A stretch of 58,524 bases of DNA from positions 1-58,524 of the forward strand of contig JAQWLN010000003.1 of the NCBI GenBank assembly GCA_029247265.1. Reading direction: 5' to 3'. This DNA comes from Fuerstiella sp. (GTDB taxonomy: Bacteria > Planctomycetota > Planctomycetia > Planctomycetales > Planctomycetaceae). The notes beneath the pieces are model-generated. The model was not told where the DNA came from and searched no databases. It was given only the letters and a program-made list of their open reading frames with translations. Made by a program: the position numbers and the translations under genes. Shown here one piece after another: positions 1 to 8,662 of this stretch; within the stretch, counting starts at the first letter, position 1; every line of letters starts with the position of its first letter.

Positions 1-594
1 TGAGATCATCGTTGCGGCACATTGAATTGCTTCGTAGATCGCTTCGTCACTGATGTCCAGTTGACGCGCCTTTGCCACGTGAGCTGACGTGCAGGGTTTG
101 CAGGCATTAATGTCACTCAGGGCCAGGTTAATCAGTTCGACCGTCTGTTCGTTCAGTGACGTTCCCTGAAACGTATGAGCTCGCAGTCCCACCGGCATGC
201 CCTCAAAGATGTCACTGCCGCTGATGTCGCGAAACTTGAACAGCACGTTGTACATCGAATTCGTTGAGCCAACAGCCAATGCGTCAGTCAGTTCCTGCTG
301 AGTTGTCGACTTGCCTTCCGCGAACTCATTCAGAAAACTGATCCATGTCTGGCATCCGACCTGACCGGCAACGGCCACAGCGATGAGCAGCTTGCTTTTT
401 TCGTCCAGTTTCCCTTCGGACAATACGAACCTTCTGAAGTTCATGAAGAAGTCATGCACAAAGGTCGGCACGTTCGCCATGTACCTGAAGACTTCCGGTA
501 CTTCTGAAACGCCCAGAACTTCTTTGATTCTGGAATATGCCTGCACAGCCTTGTCGACTGCATCCGTTTCTGCCACCGGGCTGACAAATGTCAT
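1..594 (-). CDS. AhpD-like / carboxymuconolactone decarboxylase family protein (3' end cut by window)
   Basis: The first 198 codons are visible and the reading frame is still open at base 1. The protein starts MTFVSPVAETDAV and is mostly alpha-helical. It seems to hold two CMD-like halves: one around 'GKLDEKSKLLIAVAV' with a single Cys, and a second containing 'ACKPCTSAH', the CxxC-x(3)-H type motif of AhpD peroxidases, followed by 'AIYEAIQCAATM'. Family members act as peroxiredoxin-like disulfide reductases or carboxymuconolactone decarboxylases; the CxxC favours the redox role. The ATG at 594 is the first start in frame. The gene is divergent from the SHD1 gene. The substrate cannot be assigned. 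Confidence 0.8.
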   Translation of the reverse strand, partial: MTFVSPVAETDAVDKAVQAYSRIKEVLGVSEVPEVFRYMANVPTFVHDFFMNFRRFVLSEGKLDEKSKLLIAVAVAGQVGCQTWISFLNEFAEGKSTTQQELTDALAVGSTNSMYNVLFKFRDISGSDIFEGMPVGLRAHTFQGTSLNEQTVELINLALSDINACKPCTSAHVAKARQLDISDEAIYEAIQCAATMIS

Positions 595-911
595 TCTTCG
601 TCTTCCTTGCTTTTACTGAAACATGCTGTCCTGTGCTGATCGACAATCAGGAACCGCAGGTAATTGATAAATTCAGAACGACTTCTACATCACGGCGCTC
701 AGCAGATAAAGACTGACGTTGGTGACGTGAAGAATTATTACGGGACGATGGCCAAACGTCATCACCGGTTGCAAAGACCGCGGCATACAGCCAATATACA
801 AACGAGGAAAACGTCGAGTCGGTACGTATACTGGGGCCATGGTGCTCGAACACTGCCGCCCGATGTTCATATCAATTCCATCGTACGGGACACAACAATC
901 AAAAGTCATAG
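595..911. other. Intergenic region between divergent genes
   Basis: About 320 bases separate the AhpD-like gene from the first plausible codons of the SHD1 gene. Short open frames on both strands look like noise: they have no recognisable domains. The region must carry both promoters, but no convincing -35/-10 pair or operator could be picked out by eye. Confidence 0.5.
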
Positions 912-1255
912 ATGGCGCGCCGTTCAAACTTGTCTATTGATCATGCTCCCGTTTGCCGTTCTTTGGCGCTGAGCTCAAGTACAGCATCGCGCCGAAGCAG
1001 GTTGTTCCTTATACGGTAAACATCGTTGCGACCACGCCATCGTCCAAAGATACGATGACGGGAACCATCGCCTTTACCGGGAAACAGTCGGGAGACGCAC
1101 AGTTCACAGTCAGTTACGTCGGCAGTCTGTCACGCAGGACAACACAGTCCCGTTCGTCGGGTCGGCCGGGCCGAGGAGGATTTGGCCCGTCTCGAGGTGG
1201 ATTTGGTCCTCCCATGCCCGGCCGCTTTGGGCGGGGTGGGCTTTCGGAGGACTGA
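912..1255 (+). pseudogene. 5' part of SHD1-domain protein gene, separated from the rest by apparent frameshifts
   Basis: From about 953 to 1255 the frame encodes 'ELKYSIAPKQVVPYTV', 'MTGTIAFTGKQSGDA' and a Gly/Arg/Phe-rich linker. This matches the N-terminal half I expect for planctomycete secreted proteins with a C-terminal SHD1 domain. It ends at TGA 1253-1255, while the continuation (residues 'LTRMTNEVVVGRRGD') lies in another frame with no stop between, so one base seems to be missing near 1235-1255 in a G-rich stretch. The signal peptide also looks split: 'MARRSNL' at 912 is in one frame and 'LLIMLPFAVL' at about 934 is in a second. Either this is a decaying gene or the sequence has indel errors. 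Confidence 0.6.
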
Positions 1256-1260
1256 CCCGG

Positions 1261-2364
1261 ATGACCAACGAGGTGGTGGTCGGTCGCCGCGGTGATATCC
1301 GTAAGCTGACAGGGCAGTCGCAGCTCCCGTATCTGATTGGCGATCTCTCGATTCTGCCATTCGAAGCACTGCCGAAGGGCGAACAGAAGGAGTGGGAAGT
1401 CGGCACCGGTATTTCCGTCACTGAAGAAGATGACTCACCGTTTTTTGGCGGACCGTTCCTCGGCAACACAACTGTGAAAACGGGCGGATCTGAATCGGCC
1501 ACGTACAAGATTGTGAAGGATGACGGAAAGCTGGTGACAATCGCGACCACATATAAGTTGGTTTCGCCAGCGGCAAAGAAAGATGATCAGGCGATCGAAA
1601 TCAATGGCACTGGCACCTTCATTTTCGATCGTGAACTCGGCATCACTGAATCACATAAAATGAAGCGGTCGGTTGCGGTGACCGAAAACGGCTCCACCGT
1701 CACGATTCCCATGACTGTAAACTATACTCGTATGCCTCTTGAAGACTATCAGTCGCAGGAAAAGGAACGTCAGGAAAGAATTGCGAAGGCTCAGAAGGAC
1801 CACGCCGAGCGTACAGCAAAGGCAAACGCGGCAGCCAGGGCAGCCGAAGGCAAGAAGCTGGGCCCGGAAAAGAAGAAGCAGATTCTGGCTGACCTGAATT
1901 CCTCACAATGGCCGAACATCGCCAGGCGGCTCAGAGGCATGGGCCGATTTGTGCCTCACCCGGATGACTTTGACATTGCGATGCGTGTGAAGGAGCTGCA
2001 AACACATAAGGTGGTAGGCGTTTACATGCCCGTAAGACAGCTGTGGCTAAAACTTGATCCGATCGTGGAGGCAAGTAAGAAGAACATGTCAGTGGCAACA
2101 ACATCGGGCGAAACGTCGGCGGGCGACAATCCGTTCGCTACCGTCGAAGAAAAGACAGTTGCTGCTGCACGCGGCCTGCGCGAATGGACGAGCGGTGAAT
2201 TCAAAGTCGAAGCCCGGTTCGTCAAGTTCGATGGTACGAAAATCGTGCTCAAGAGAAAAGATGGGAAAGAGCTGTCCGTCCCGATCAGTCTGCTTAGCGC
2301 AGCGGATCAGAAGGTCGCAGAATCACTCAGGGAGCCAGCGAAGGCTAAGAATCCGTTCGAGTAG
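1261..2364 (+). CDS. SHD1 (SLA1 homology domain 1) domain protein, main portion
   Basis: The readable frame gives 367 residues from ATG 1261, but that Met is probably internal: the frame is open upstream and the missing N-terminal half lies at 912-1255 in another frame. Visible parts are a beta-rich region ('SQLPYLIGDLSILPFE', 'VGTGISVTEEDD'), a charged helical stretch rich in Lys, Glu and Ala (about 160-220), and a C-terminal SHD1 domain at about 310-360, with 'REWTSGEFKVEARFV' and 'VLKRKDGKELSVPISLL'. SHD1 domains are frequent in planctomycete secreted proteins, where their ligand is not established. The protein is likely exported if the gene is intact. No enzymatic motif was seen. Confidence 0.75.
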   Translation: MTNEVVVGRRGDIRKLTGQSQLPYLIGDLSILPFEALPKGEQKEWEVGTGISVTEEDDSPFFGGPFLGNTTVKTGGSESATYKIVKDDGKLVTIATTYKLVSPAAKKDDQAIEINGTGTFIFDRELGITESHKMKRSVAVTENGSTVTIPMTVNYTRMPLEDYQSQEKERQERIAKAQKDHAERTAKANAAARAAEGKKLGPEKKKQILADLNSSQWPNIARRLRGMGRFVPHPDDFDIAMRVKELQTHKVVGVYMPVRQLWLKLDPIVEASKKNMSVATTSGETSAGDNPFATVEEKTVAAARGLREWTSGEFKVEARFVKFDGTKIVLKRKDGKELSVPISLLSAADQKVAESLREPAKAKNPFE

Positions 2365-2437
2365 AATGAGGACGAATCGGCCGCACCCCGTTTACCACGG
2401 CAGTACCAAACGGTGAACGCCGATTTTTCCAGGCACT

Positions 2438-3154
2438 CTATGCGGTAGAAACTCCGTTAACCGCGGGGTTACCGCCGGAACGTAATATCGTGCTCGCCTT
2501 ACGGATAATGTCCTGCTCAATTCCGGACTGTTCCATGTGCTGCAGCGTACGATCAATGTCGTATTCCACTCGTCGGAATTCCACCCGGCCGTCTTCGATG
2601 ACCGCGTACGCAGCTCGAGAGTCTCCGTCGCGGGGCTGACCGACACTACCCGGATTGATCACCTGCGTGGAATCCAGCTGCAGCTTCATCGGTATGTGCG
2701 TGTGACCAACGCAGGCAAAATCGACGTTCACATGTTCCAGTCGCTGTTCCCATTCTTCCCTGACGTCTGGCAGATATTCGTCCATCGGGTCTCGTGGAGT
2801 GGCGTGGACCAGCAGAAAGGAATAATCGCCGATTGTCAGATGCTGAGTCACCGGAATTTGTGCCAGCCACGTTAAACGCTCATCACCAAGCACTTTGAAG
2901 TGCTGATCCCGCATTGCCGCGGTCATTCGACGAAAAGTGCCTCGAGGTCGCACAGTGACTCGTTGTGCGACCGAATGGTCATGATTGCCTCGCACACAAT
3001 AGGAGGCGTTCTCCCGAATCCAGTCAATGCATGGCACCGGGGCCGTGGCGTAGTCAACCGCGTCGCCCAGAAACAGACACACATCAAATGTTTCGTCGAT
3101 CGCTGACAGAGCGGGCCAGTTGGCGTGGATGTCAGCAAGCAGAAGGATTTTCAT
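2438..3154 (-). CDS. Metallophosphoesterase, YfcE/calcineurin-like family
   Basis: A 238-residue protein from ATG 3154 with the full set of metallophosphoesterase metal ligands: D8-x-H10 in 'LLADIHANWPA', D31 in 'LFLGDAVDY', N57-H58-D59 in 'VRGNHDH', H117 in 'LLVHATP', and H151-x-H153 in 'GHTHIPM'. The size and motif order match small cytosolic phosphodiesterases of the YfcE/MPP type, which use a di-metal centre to hydrolyse phosphodiesters. The natural substrate cannot be told from sequence. It is convergent with the SHD1 gene and divergent from the MFS gene, so it is probably transcribed alone. Confidence 0.88.
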   Translation of the reverse strand: MKILLLADIHANWPALSAIDETFDVCLFLGDAVDYATAPVPCIDWIRENASYCVRGNHDHSVAQRVTVRPRGTFRRMTAAMRDQHFKVLGDERLTWLAQIPVTQHLTIGDYSFLLVHATPRDPMDEYLPDVREEWEQRLEHVNVDFACVGHTHIPMKLQLDSTQVINPGSVGQPRDGDSRAAYAVIEDGRVEFRRVEYDIDRTLQHMEQSGIEQDIIRKASTILRSGGNPAVNGVSTA

Positions 3155-3455
3155 AGACGCGGTGTTGGTGACATCAGCGAGATGGTGCGAAACTAACGTA
3201 CTTTAATTGTTGCAGGCAGATGATGCCGATGCACGGAGCTTTTCCGGGATCCCGAGAAGCTTGCCTGAGAACTCTGTGCCAGGCTGGAAAAAATCGCTTT
3301 CAACAGTCCTTTAAGGTCGATTGACTACGATATATCGGTCACCGCAAAGAGACGTTACAGTTCGCGGCGTGCATCAAACCATTTGGGTGGCAGTGGCAGG
3401 TGTTCCTTAGTCCCGTTCCCCGTCCTTCAGTCCCGCTTCCCGGTCCTCGCTCAAC
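3155..3455. other. Intergenic region with divergent promoters
   Basis: About 300 bases lie between the metallophosphoesterase and MFS starts. The region contains a short palindrome, CGATATATCG, near 3328, and ends in the C/T-rich 20-base near-repeat described separately. No confident promoter was identified. Confidence 0.5.
3409..3448 (+). repeat. Two adjacent 20-base C/T-rich near-repeats just before the MFS start
   Basis: The 20 bases from 3409 (starting AGTCCCGTTCCC) are followed directly by a similar 20-base unit from 3429 (starting AGTCCCGCTTCCC), agreeing at about 15 of 20 positions. They end 7 bases before the ATG at 3456. The pyrimidine-rich leader leaves no room for a purine-rich Shine-Dalgarno, so initiation of the transporter probably does not depend on one. 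Confidence 0.55.
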
Positions 3456-4973
3456 ATGACAAATCAATCTGACAAGCTCGCACCCCAAGCTGGCCCCGGC
3501 ACGGGTGGATCCTCTGCCACATCTTCATCGACCGTTCAAAAGTCAACATTGCTGATCGTGTTCGTTGTGGTGTTTATCGACCTGCTCGGCTTTGGAATCG
3601 TGCTGCCATTGCTGCCACGCTATGGGGCACACTTCAACGCCACAAAAATGCAACTTGGCCTGCTGATGGCATCGTTTTCGGCGATGCAGTTTCTGTTTGC
3701 GCCGATGTGGGGTGCCTTATCCGATCGCATCGGACGACGCCCCGTGCTGATCGTTGGGCTGCTGGGATCGACGTTCGCCTATACGATGTTCGGAGTCGCC
3801 ACCGGGCTGGGGCGGGAAGGAGTTCTGCTTGGTCTGGGAGCGTTGCCGTTGCTGTTCGTGACACGCATTGCGGCCGGCATTGCCGGAGCCACGATCCCTA
3901 CCGCTCAGGCTGTGATCGCCGACAGTACAGGCGCGGAGGGACGAGGCAAGGGCATGGCTTTGATCGGAGCGGCATTCGGCATTGGTTTCACATTTGGTCC
4001 GCTGATCGGTGCGGCATGTACATCCGGATATCCGTCCATCACCATGAGTGACGCGCAATACACAGCCGTTCAGGTGTGGGACGAATCCAGTGATGTGATT
4101 TCCGCACAGCAACTGACGCTGTTGCTGGAAGCGGATGGCACACTTGAAGACGCAGACCGTGAATCAATTTCTCAGTACCTGGTGGATGCGAAACCACAAA
4201 GCCAGGTGAAGAAGGATCTGCTGGCGCCACCATCATCGTTGCCAGGGTACGTTGCTGCAATCCTGTCGGCACTTGCTCTGCTGCTGGCCATCGCCAAACT
4301 TCCGGAATCAAGGCCCGTTTCCGTGCCCGGTGGTGCAGCACCGCAACGCGGCGGCCTGTTGCAACTGGGATCTGTTGTGAAGCACCTGACGGCGAAAAAA
4401 GTCTCCGTGATTCTGGCAGCCATATTCATCACGACGTTCGCATTTGCTCAGTTTGAAAGCACACTTTCGCTGCTGACGCGGGAATTCGGATACAGCTCTC
4501 AACGCAACTTTCTGTTGTTCGCATACATCGGTTTCGTCCTGATGATTGGTCAGGGTGTGCTGGTTCGGCGGTTGTTGCCTCGCATCGGGGAACACCGCAT
4601 GGCACTGATCGGTGTCGTGCTGATGACAGTGGGATTCGTGTTAATCGCCCTGGCCGGCAACAAAACACTGCCGGATTCCTCGCTGTGGTATATTCTGCCA
4701 ATCGTTACCATCGGGTTCTCTGCCGTCACGCCATCTCTGCAGTCACTGTTGTCTCAGTCAGCCGCGGACGATGAGCAGGGTGCCGTTCTGGGGGCCGGCC
4801 AGAGTCTTTCGTCGCTGGCAAGAATTCTGGGTCCGTATGTCGGAATTCAACTGCTGGGTGTGTCGGCAGCGACTCCGTATTTCGCAGGCGCCGGATTGAT
4901 GGTGATCGGCGGCATTTCCGTCGCTGCGATTCGACGTGAAGAAAATAAAGCCGCGTTGGATGTGCCAGCATGA
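3456..4973 (+). CDS. MFS transporter, TetA-like drug/proton antiporter family
   Basis: This 505-residue protein has a hydrophilic Ser/Thr/Gly-rich N-terminus of about 30 residues followed by typical MFS membrane segments. The first is 'LIVFVVVFIDLLGFGIVLP', close to the TetA/Bcr-type opening. Motif A, 'GALSDRIGRRP', is at residues 86-96 in the loop after TM2. A polar insert of about 70 residues lies between about 190 and 265, starting 'CTSGYPSITMSDAQ', where most relatives have a short loop. The protein should sit in the inner membrane and export a small molecule by proton antiport, but the substrate cannot be predicted. No partner gene adjoins it. Confidence 0.88.
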   Translation: MTNQSDKLAPQAGPGTGGSSATSSSTVQKSTLLIVFVVVFIDLLGFGIVLPLLPRYGAHFNATKMQLGLLMASFSAMQFLFAPMWGALSDRIGRRPVLIVGLLGSTFAYTMFGVATGLGREGVLLGLGALPLLFVTRIAAGIAGATIPTAQAVIADSTGAEGRGKGMALIGAAFGIGFTFGPLIGAACTSGYPSITMSDAQYTAVQVWDESSDVISAQQLTLLLEADGTLEDADRESISQYLVDAKPQSQVKKDLLAPPSSLPGYVAAILSALALLLAIAKLPESRPVSVPGGAAPQRGGLLQLGSVVKHLTAKKVSVILAAIFITTFAFAQFESTLSLLTREFGYSSQRNFLLFAYIGFVLMIGQGVLVRRLLPRIGEHRMALIGVVLMTVGFVLIALAGNKTLPDSSLWYILPIVTIGFSAVTPSLQSLLSQSAADDEQGAVLGAGQSLSSLARILGPYVGIQLLGVSAATPYFAGAGLMVIGGISVAAIRREENKAALDVPA

Positions 4974-5091
4974 CGCGACAGAGGCCGTCGGGAAAACCCA
5001 CAGCCCGCTGATCGCGAACAGTACATTTCCGCAAGCACGACCACGAATTCGCAGCGTCGTGATCGTGCCGTCCTGACAGCATTCCCCGGTG

Positions 5092-5615
5092 TCAGTCGAT
5101 GATAGGAACCTTATAGCCGAGGGCTCCGATCGCTTTGCCTTTGGGAACATTCTTGTAGTTCTCGTGGCACATGACGCACTTGTCCATGACGACGGGAATC
5201 GCAGTCGCCGCCAGCAGATTGCGCTTGTCTCCTTCTGTAACAACTTCATTGTACACTGCCGCGCCTTTCAGAAGTTGTTTGACAGCTTTCTTTTCGAACC
5301 CCTTCTTCGGAGTGTTTTCGTCATTGTAGGGCTCGCCGGTCGCGTCCAGCAGTCGAACCTCGTGCCATCCCTTTTTCTTGACTGCGGCAAACAGAGCCTT
5401 GAACGCACTGCCGGCGGGAAGATCGTCGTCATCGTGGACATAGTGTGTTGTGATCAGCACAATACTGGTCTTGTAGATATCATCCAGTAGTCTGACTTCG
5501 CGGCGTGCTCGCTCGACAGCGGCGTCGGAGGGCGTGTCCCGTGCTTCGTCCGCAATTCCCTGGGCGCTGCGAGGGCAATCAATAACCCCAGAACTGCCGC
5601 TGATGTGACTTTCAT
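5092..5615 (-). CDS. Secreted single-haem c protein, DUF3365 (Tll0287-like) type, with apparent frameshift after the signal peptide
   Basis: The mature part reads 'RREVRLLDDIYKTSIVLIT', 'AGSAFKALFAAVKKKGW', 'EVRLLDATGEPYN' and 'VMDKCVMCHENY', with one CxxCH haem c attachment site, as in DUF3365 proteins. A good signal peptide, MKVTSAAVLGLLIALAAP, starts at ATG 5615 but is in a different frame. The mature frame itself has no sensible start before 5841 and would lack export, which haem c maturation needs. One base appears lost around 5555-5580, in a stretch containing ccc and ggg runs. The gene is divergent from an Rrf2 regulator, which likely controls it. It is a periplasmic redox or sensor protein if intact. 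Confidence 0.72.
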
Positions 5616-5641
5616 GTGGAATCTTTCTGCTGTGGCTTGTT

Positions 5642-5665
5642 AAACTGGACTTGAATGTCCTGTTT
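5642..5665. promoter_or_regulatory. Operator-like imperfect palindrome, copy 1 (candidate Rrf2 site)
   Basis: AAACTGGAC and GTCCTGTTT form arms matching at 8 of 9 positions around a 6-base spacer TTGAAT. The site lies 26 bases upstream of the DUF3365 gene start and 80 bases upstream of the Rrf2 start, the place expected for an operator shared by the divergent pair. A second related copy lies at 5681-5704. Confidence 0.6.
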
Positions 5666-5680
5666 AGGATGGCCTTTATT

Positions 5681-5704
5681 AAAACGGAGGTCAATGTCCA
5701 GTTT
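5681..5704. promoter_or_regulatory. Operator-like sequence, copy 2 (candidate Rrf2 site)
   Basis: This 24-base stretch aligns without gaps to 5642-5665. It keeps the start AAA, the central AATGTCC and the end GTTT, and its right half GTCCAGTTT is the exact reverse complement of AAACTGGAC in copy 1. The starts of the two copies are 39 bases apart. Its left arm is more degenerate. Confidence 0.55.
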
Positions 5705-5744
5705 GGGTTCTTTGGTTCCAGTTTCCTTTCTTTGGCTCCCGGAC

Positions 5745-6167
5745 ATGTTGTCTCAGACTGTTGAATACGCTCTGCGTGCTGTTGTCCATTTGGCTCAGCA
5801 TGCCCCGGAACCACAGAAAACGGCGGAAATAGCGGCGGCAACGCAGGTTCCGCCTGCCTATCTTTCGAAAGTCCTGCAGGGCCTGCGGGTGAAAGAAATC
5901 GTTAAGCTGCAGCGTGGGATTGGTGGGGGTGTGTCTCTGGCGGCGTCGCCTGGGAACCTGACCATTCTGGACGTGGTGAACGCTGTCGATCCGATACAAA
6001 GGATTACGACGTGCCCACTGGGTCTAAAGTTTCACGGAGTTCATCTGTGTGCGCTGCATCGCAGAATGGACAACGCGATCATGGAGATGGAACGAGCTTT
6101 TCAGTCGACCACGCTGGCGGAACTGTTTGCGGACCCTAACAAGAGTGTGCCGCTGTGCAATGAGTAA
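5745..6167 (+). CDS. Rrf2 family transcriptional regulator
   Basis: The 140-residue protein begins MLSQTVEYALRAVVHLA, the classic Rrf2 opening. The winged-helix follows: 'TAEIAAATQVPPAYLSKVLQ' as recognition helix region and 'RGIGGGVSLA' as the wing. ATG 5745 is chosen over an earlier ATG at 5655 because homology begins there. Two Cys residues, in 'TTCPLGL' and 'HLCALHRRMD', lie where IscR/NsrR-type members bind an Fe-S cluster, but a third cluster Cys is not evident. It probably senses a redox or nitrosative signal. The divergent haem c gene and the two palindromes upstream point to local autoregulation. Confidence 0.9.
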   Translation: MLSQTVEYALRAVVHLAQHAPEPQKTAEIAAATQVPPAYLSKVLQGLRVKEIVKLQRGIGGGVSLAASPGNLTILDVVNAVDPIQRITTCPLGLKFHGVHLCALHRRMDNAIMEMERAFQSTTLAELFADPNKSVPLCNE

Positions 6168-6195
6168 CGGGGTATGCAAAAAGACGTTGCCTGCA

Positions 6196-8586
6196 TCATG
6201 CGCCGGCAGGAAGATGGTTGGCCGAGTCCGTCGGAGGATTGAAGGCCTTCAATGCACGAGCCCGTTTGACTTCCTCTTCCTTCCGCAGGTCCTTCACCAT
6301 GCTCAGGACCATTGCCGCAACGCCAAACGCGCACAGAATGAGAACCGGCAATTCGTAGCGAAGCATACCTTCGTAATTTGAGAAGAACACGCCATCGGCT
6401 TCGATACCGAATCCGTTCTTTGCATGGAACGTGGCAATCGCATTATTGCACAGATGAAATGCGATTGCCGGAAACAGGCTGCGACTGTGCACAGCCAGCA
6501 GACCAAGGATGAGTCCAAGCAATGCGGCGTTGAACGCCTGCTGCGGAATCATATGGATGATGCCGAACATCAGGCTGGACACAATCACCGCTATTTTCAG
6601 ACGTCCACCTCGAGCCAGGCCGCTCAGGATGAACCCTCGGAACGCGATCTCTTCGCAGATGGCAGGCGTCACCGCGAAGACGGTGATGATCAGCCACGGA
6701 GATAATTCCGACGATTGAAGCAGTGCACTGATTCGCTCCATACCTTCCGGCGGAGGCGGCAGGATGCCGCTTTGCACCATGAAACTGCTAAGCTCAATGC
6801 TAAGCGGATGAGCCAATACAGCGAGTCCGATGCCCATCAGCATCGCATTCAGAGACGGCATTCTAAGACGAAATGTAGCTCGCAGGCTTGTCGTCAGCAG
6901 CAGCCCCATGAAAATCGCCGGGCAGGCGATCATGGTCAGTTGCTGAATGACCGTCGTCTGCAGGATATTTCGACCGGCGTCGACGGCACTCCCGGACAGG
7001 TCCGGCCTCATGTAGCTCATTGCCACGAACTGCAGAAACAGAATCAGAACAAAGCAAAAGCCAGCCTCGTGATTGGCGGGAACGGGTTCCTTGTCGCGAT
7101 TGAGACTTCGCAGCCAGGACCGGACACTGAACTTTTCAGCTTCACGAAACAGAACGCCCTCACTATTGTACAGATCGATGGCCCACCACAGCGCCAACGC
7201 ACTGTAGCCGAGACTTGAGATTAATACCGGTGCGGCGTAGACCGCCAGTTCGCCGGCATGGCTCGTCGACAGCAGCAGTCCCTTCAGCAGAAGCGCGATG
7301 TTGACGACGGGGATCACACTGTAAAGCGGTGTAATTTCAATAGCGGGTGACAGACAGAACATGGTCAGCCCCATGATGACCATCAACAGCGGAGTCAGGT
7401 AGTACTGACCTTCCTTGGTGGACTTCGCAAAGGTCGCCAGTGCCAGGCACAGCGCGCTGAACAAAGCGGCCAGTGGGATCAGCAGGATGACCAGCCACAT
7501 CAGTGAGTAAAACCCAGGCAGTTCCAGGCTGACAGTGTCGGCCATGCCACCGGCCATTGCGGAAGCCATGTGTTTTCCTGTGAACCCCATGCTCAGCAGA
7601 TTCATCAGCGCTGTACCGATGCTGAACATCAGAATCGTGGCGAATTTGCCGAGCACCAGTTCTACCCGCCGAGCCGGGCTGATGAGCAGCGTTTCCATCG
7701 TACCGCGTTCTTTCTCGCCCGCACCCAGATCGATGGCCGGATAGAATGCCCCCGTGAGAGCCATAATGACGATCATCGCAGGAAACATTTTGCTCCAGAC
7801 GTTGGCCGCGACCTGTTCGCCACGGGCCACTTCCACCCACTTCAGTCTGGCCGGATTCTGCAGCGCTGCACGGAGTGATGCCTTTTCGAATGTCTGCGCC
7901 CGCAGTTCATTTTCCCAGAGATTCAAGGCACTCTGAACGCGAGAAAAAGCAACCACGGACTTGTCATCTGCACTGTTTCTGACCACCAGCATCGACGGCG
8001 GCTGCGATTCCTCGTGGCCCTCAACGATGTTCGCATCGTCCTGCAATGCCGCAATTGATGCGGCGTATCCCTCTGGAATGACGACCAGAACCTGCAATTG
8101 ACTATCAGAAAAAGCATTGCTGAGTCGGTCCTGAATCTCAGACAGGTCGTCACCGGTGCCACGTTCTTCGGACGCCTTTTTATACTCTGCCAGCTTTTCC
8201 GCCAGAGCTCTGCCGTTTTGCAGCAGTTGCGCCGGTGTGGTTTCTCCGTGCCGCGCCGACCCGGAAGTAACGTTATCTTCATTGACATCGACTGAAATGT
8301 CGGTGATGACCTGTAATCGCGATGCATCTTCGCCGCCACCACTGAACCATTTTTCGTCGATGCCGTTTTCGTTAAAAAATGAGGGCGTGGCCGGCATTTC
8401 ATCTGCGTTCAGCACGACCACAACCCGACGCTGTTCACTAAATGTCAGCATCATCTCGACCATGCCGAGTCCCAGCATGGGATACAGCAGGACAGGCAGA
8501 ATCGTGATCATAAACAACGTTCGCCGGTCGCGCAGCTGGTCCCGCACTTCGCGGAGAAAAATCAATTTGACGTTTTTCCAACTCAT
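6196..8586 (-). CDS. ABC-2 permease (NatB-like) fused to CPBP intramembrane protease
   Basis: About 796 residues from ATG 8586, which precedes 'SWKNVKLIFLREVRDQL', the usual NatB-like opening; a TTG at 8634 would add 16 residues. The N-terminal half has one membrane helix, a large extracytoplasmic domain, then 'AFYPAIDLGAGEKERGTMET' and 'LLISPARRVELVLGKF' and several membrane helices. The C-terminal third carries the CPBP (CAAX-like) protease motifs: 'EEIAFRG' near residue 645, 'MFGIIHMIP' and 'FHLCNN'. The gene lies 76 bases downstream of its ATPase. Related NatAB systems export sodium or other cations. The role of the protease in the fusion is not known to me. Confidence 0.86.
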   Translation of the reverse strand: MSWKNVKLIFLREVRDQLRDRRTLFMITILPVLLYPMLGLGMVEMMLTFSEQRRVVVVLNADEMPATPSFFNENGIDEKWFSGGGEDASRLQVITDISVDVNEDNVTSGSARHGETTPAQLLQNGRALAEKLAEYKKASEERGTGDDLSEIQDRLSNAFSDSQLQVLVVIPEGYAASIAALQDDANIVEGHEESQPPSMLVVRNSADDKSVVAFSRVQSALNLWENELRAQTFEKASLRAALQNPARLKWVEVARGEQVAANVWSKMFPAMIVIMALTGAFYPAIDLGAGEKERGTMETLLISPARRVELVLGKFATILMFSIGTALMNLLSMGFTGKHMASAMAGGMADTVSLELPGFYSLMWLVILLIPLAALFSALCLALATFAKSTKEGQYYLTPLLMVIMGLTMFCLSPAIEITPLYSVIPVVNIALLLKGLLLSTSHAGELAVYAAPVLISSLGYSALALWWAIDLYNSEGVLFREAEKFSVRSWLRSLNRDKEPVPANHEAGFCFVLILFLQFVAMSYMRPDLSGSAVDAGRNILQTTVIQQLTMIACPAIFMGLLLTTSLRATFRLRMPSLNAMLMGIGLAVLAHPLSIELSSFMVQSGILPPPPEGMERISALLQSSELSPWLIITVFAVTPAICEEIAFRGFILSGLARGGRLKIAVIVSSLMFGIIHMIPQQAFNAALLGLILGLLAVHSRSLFPAIAFHLCNNAIATFHAKNGFGIEADGVFFSNYEGMLRYELPVLILCAFGVAAMVLSMVKDLRKEEEVKRARALKAFNPPTDSANHLPAGA

Positions 8587-8662
8587 TGTTTTTTCTGGTG
8601 GGGTTAACTGATCCGCTTGCGACGTGGCCGTCAACAGCGTGTTCGAGGGTGCGGTTGTTCAA

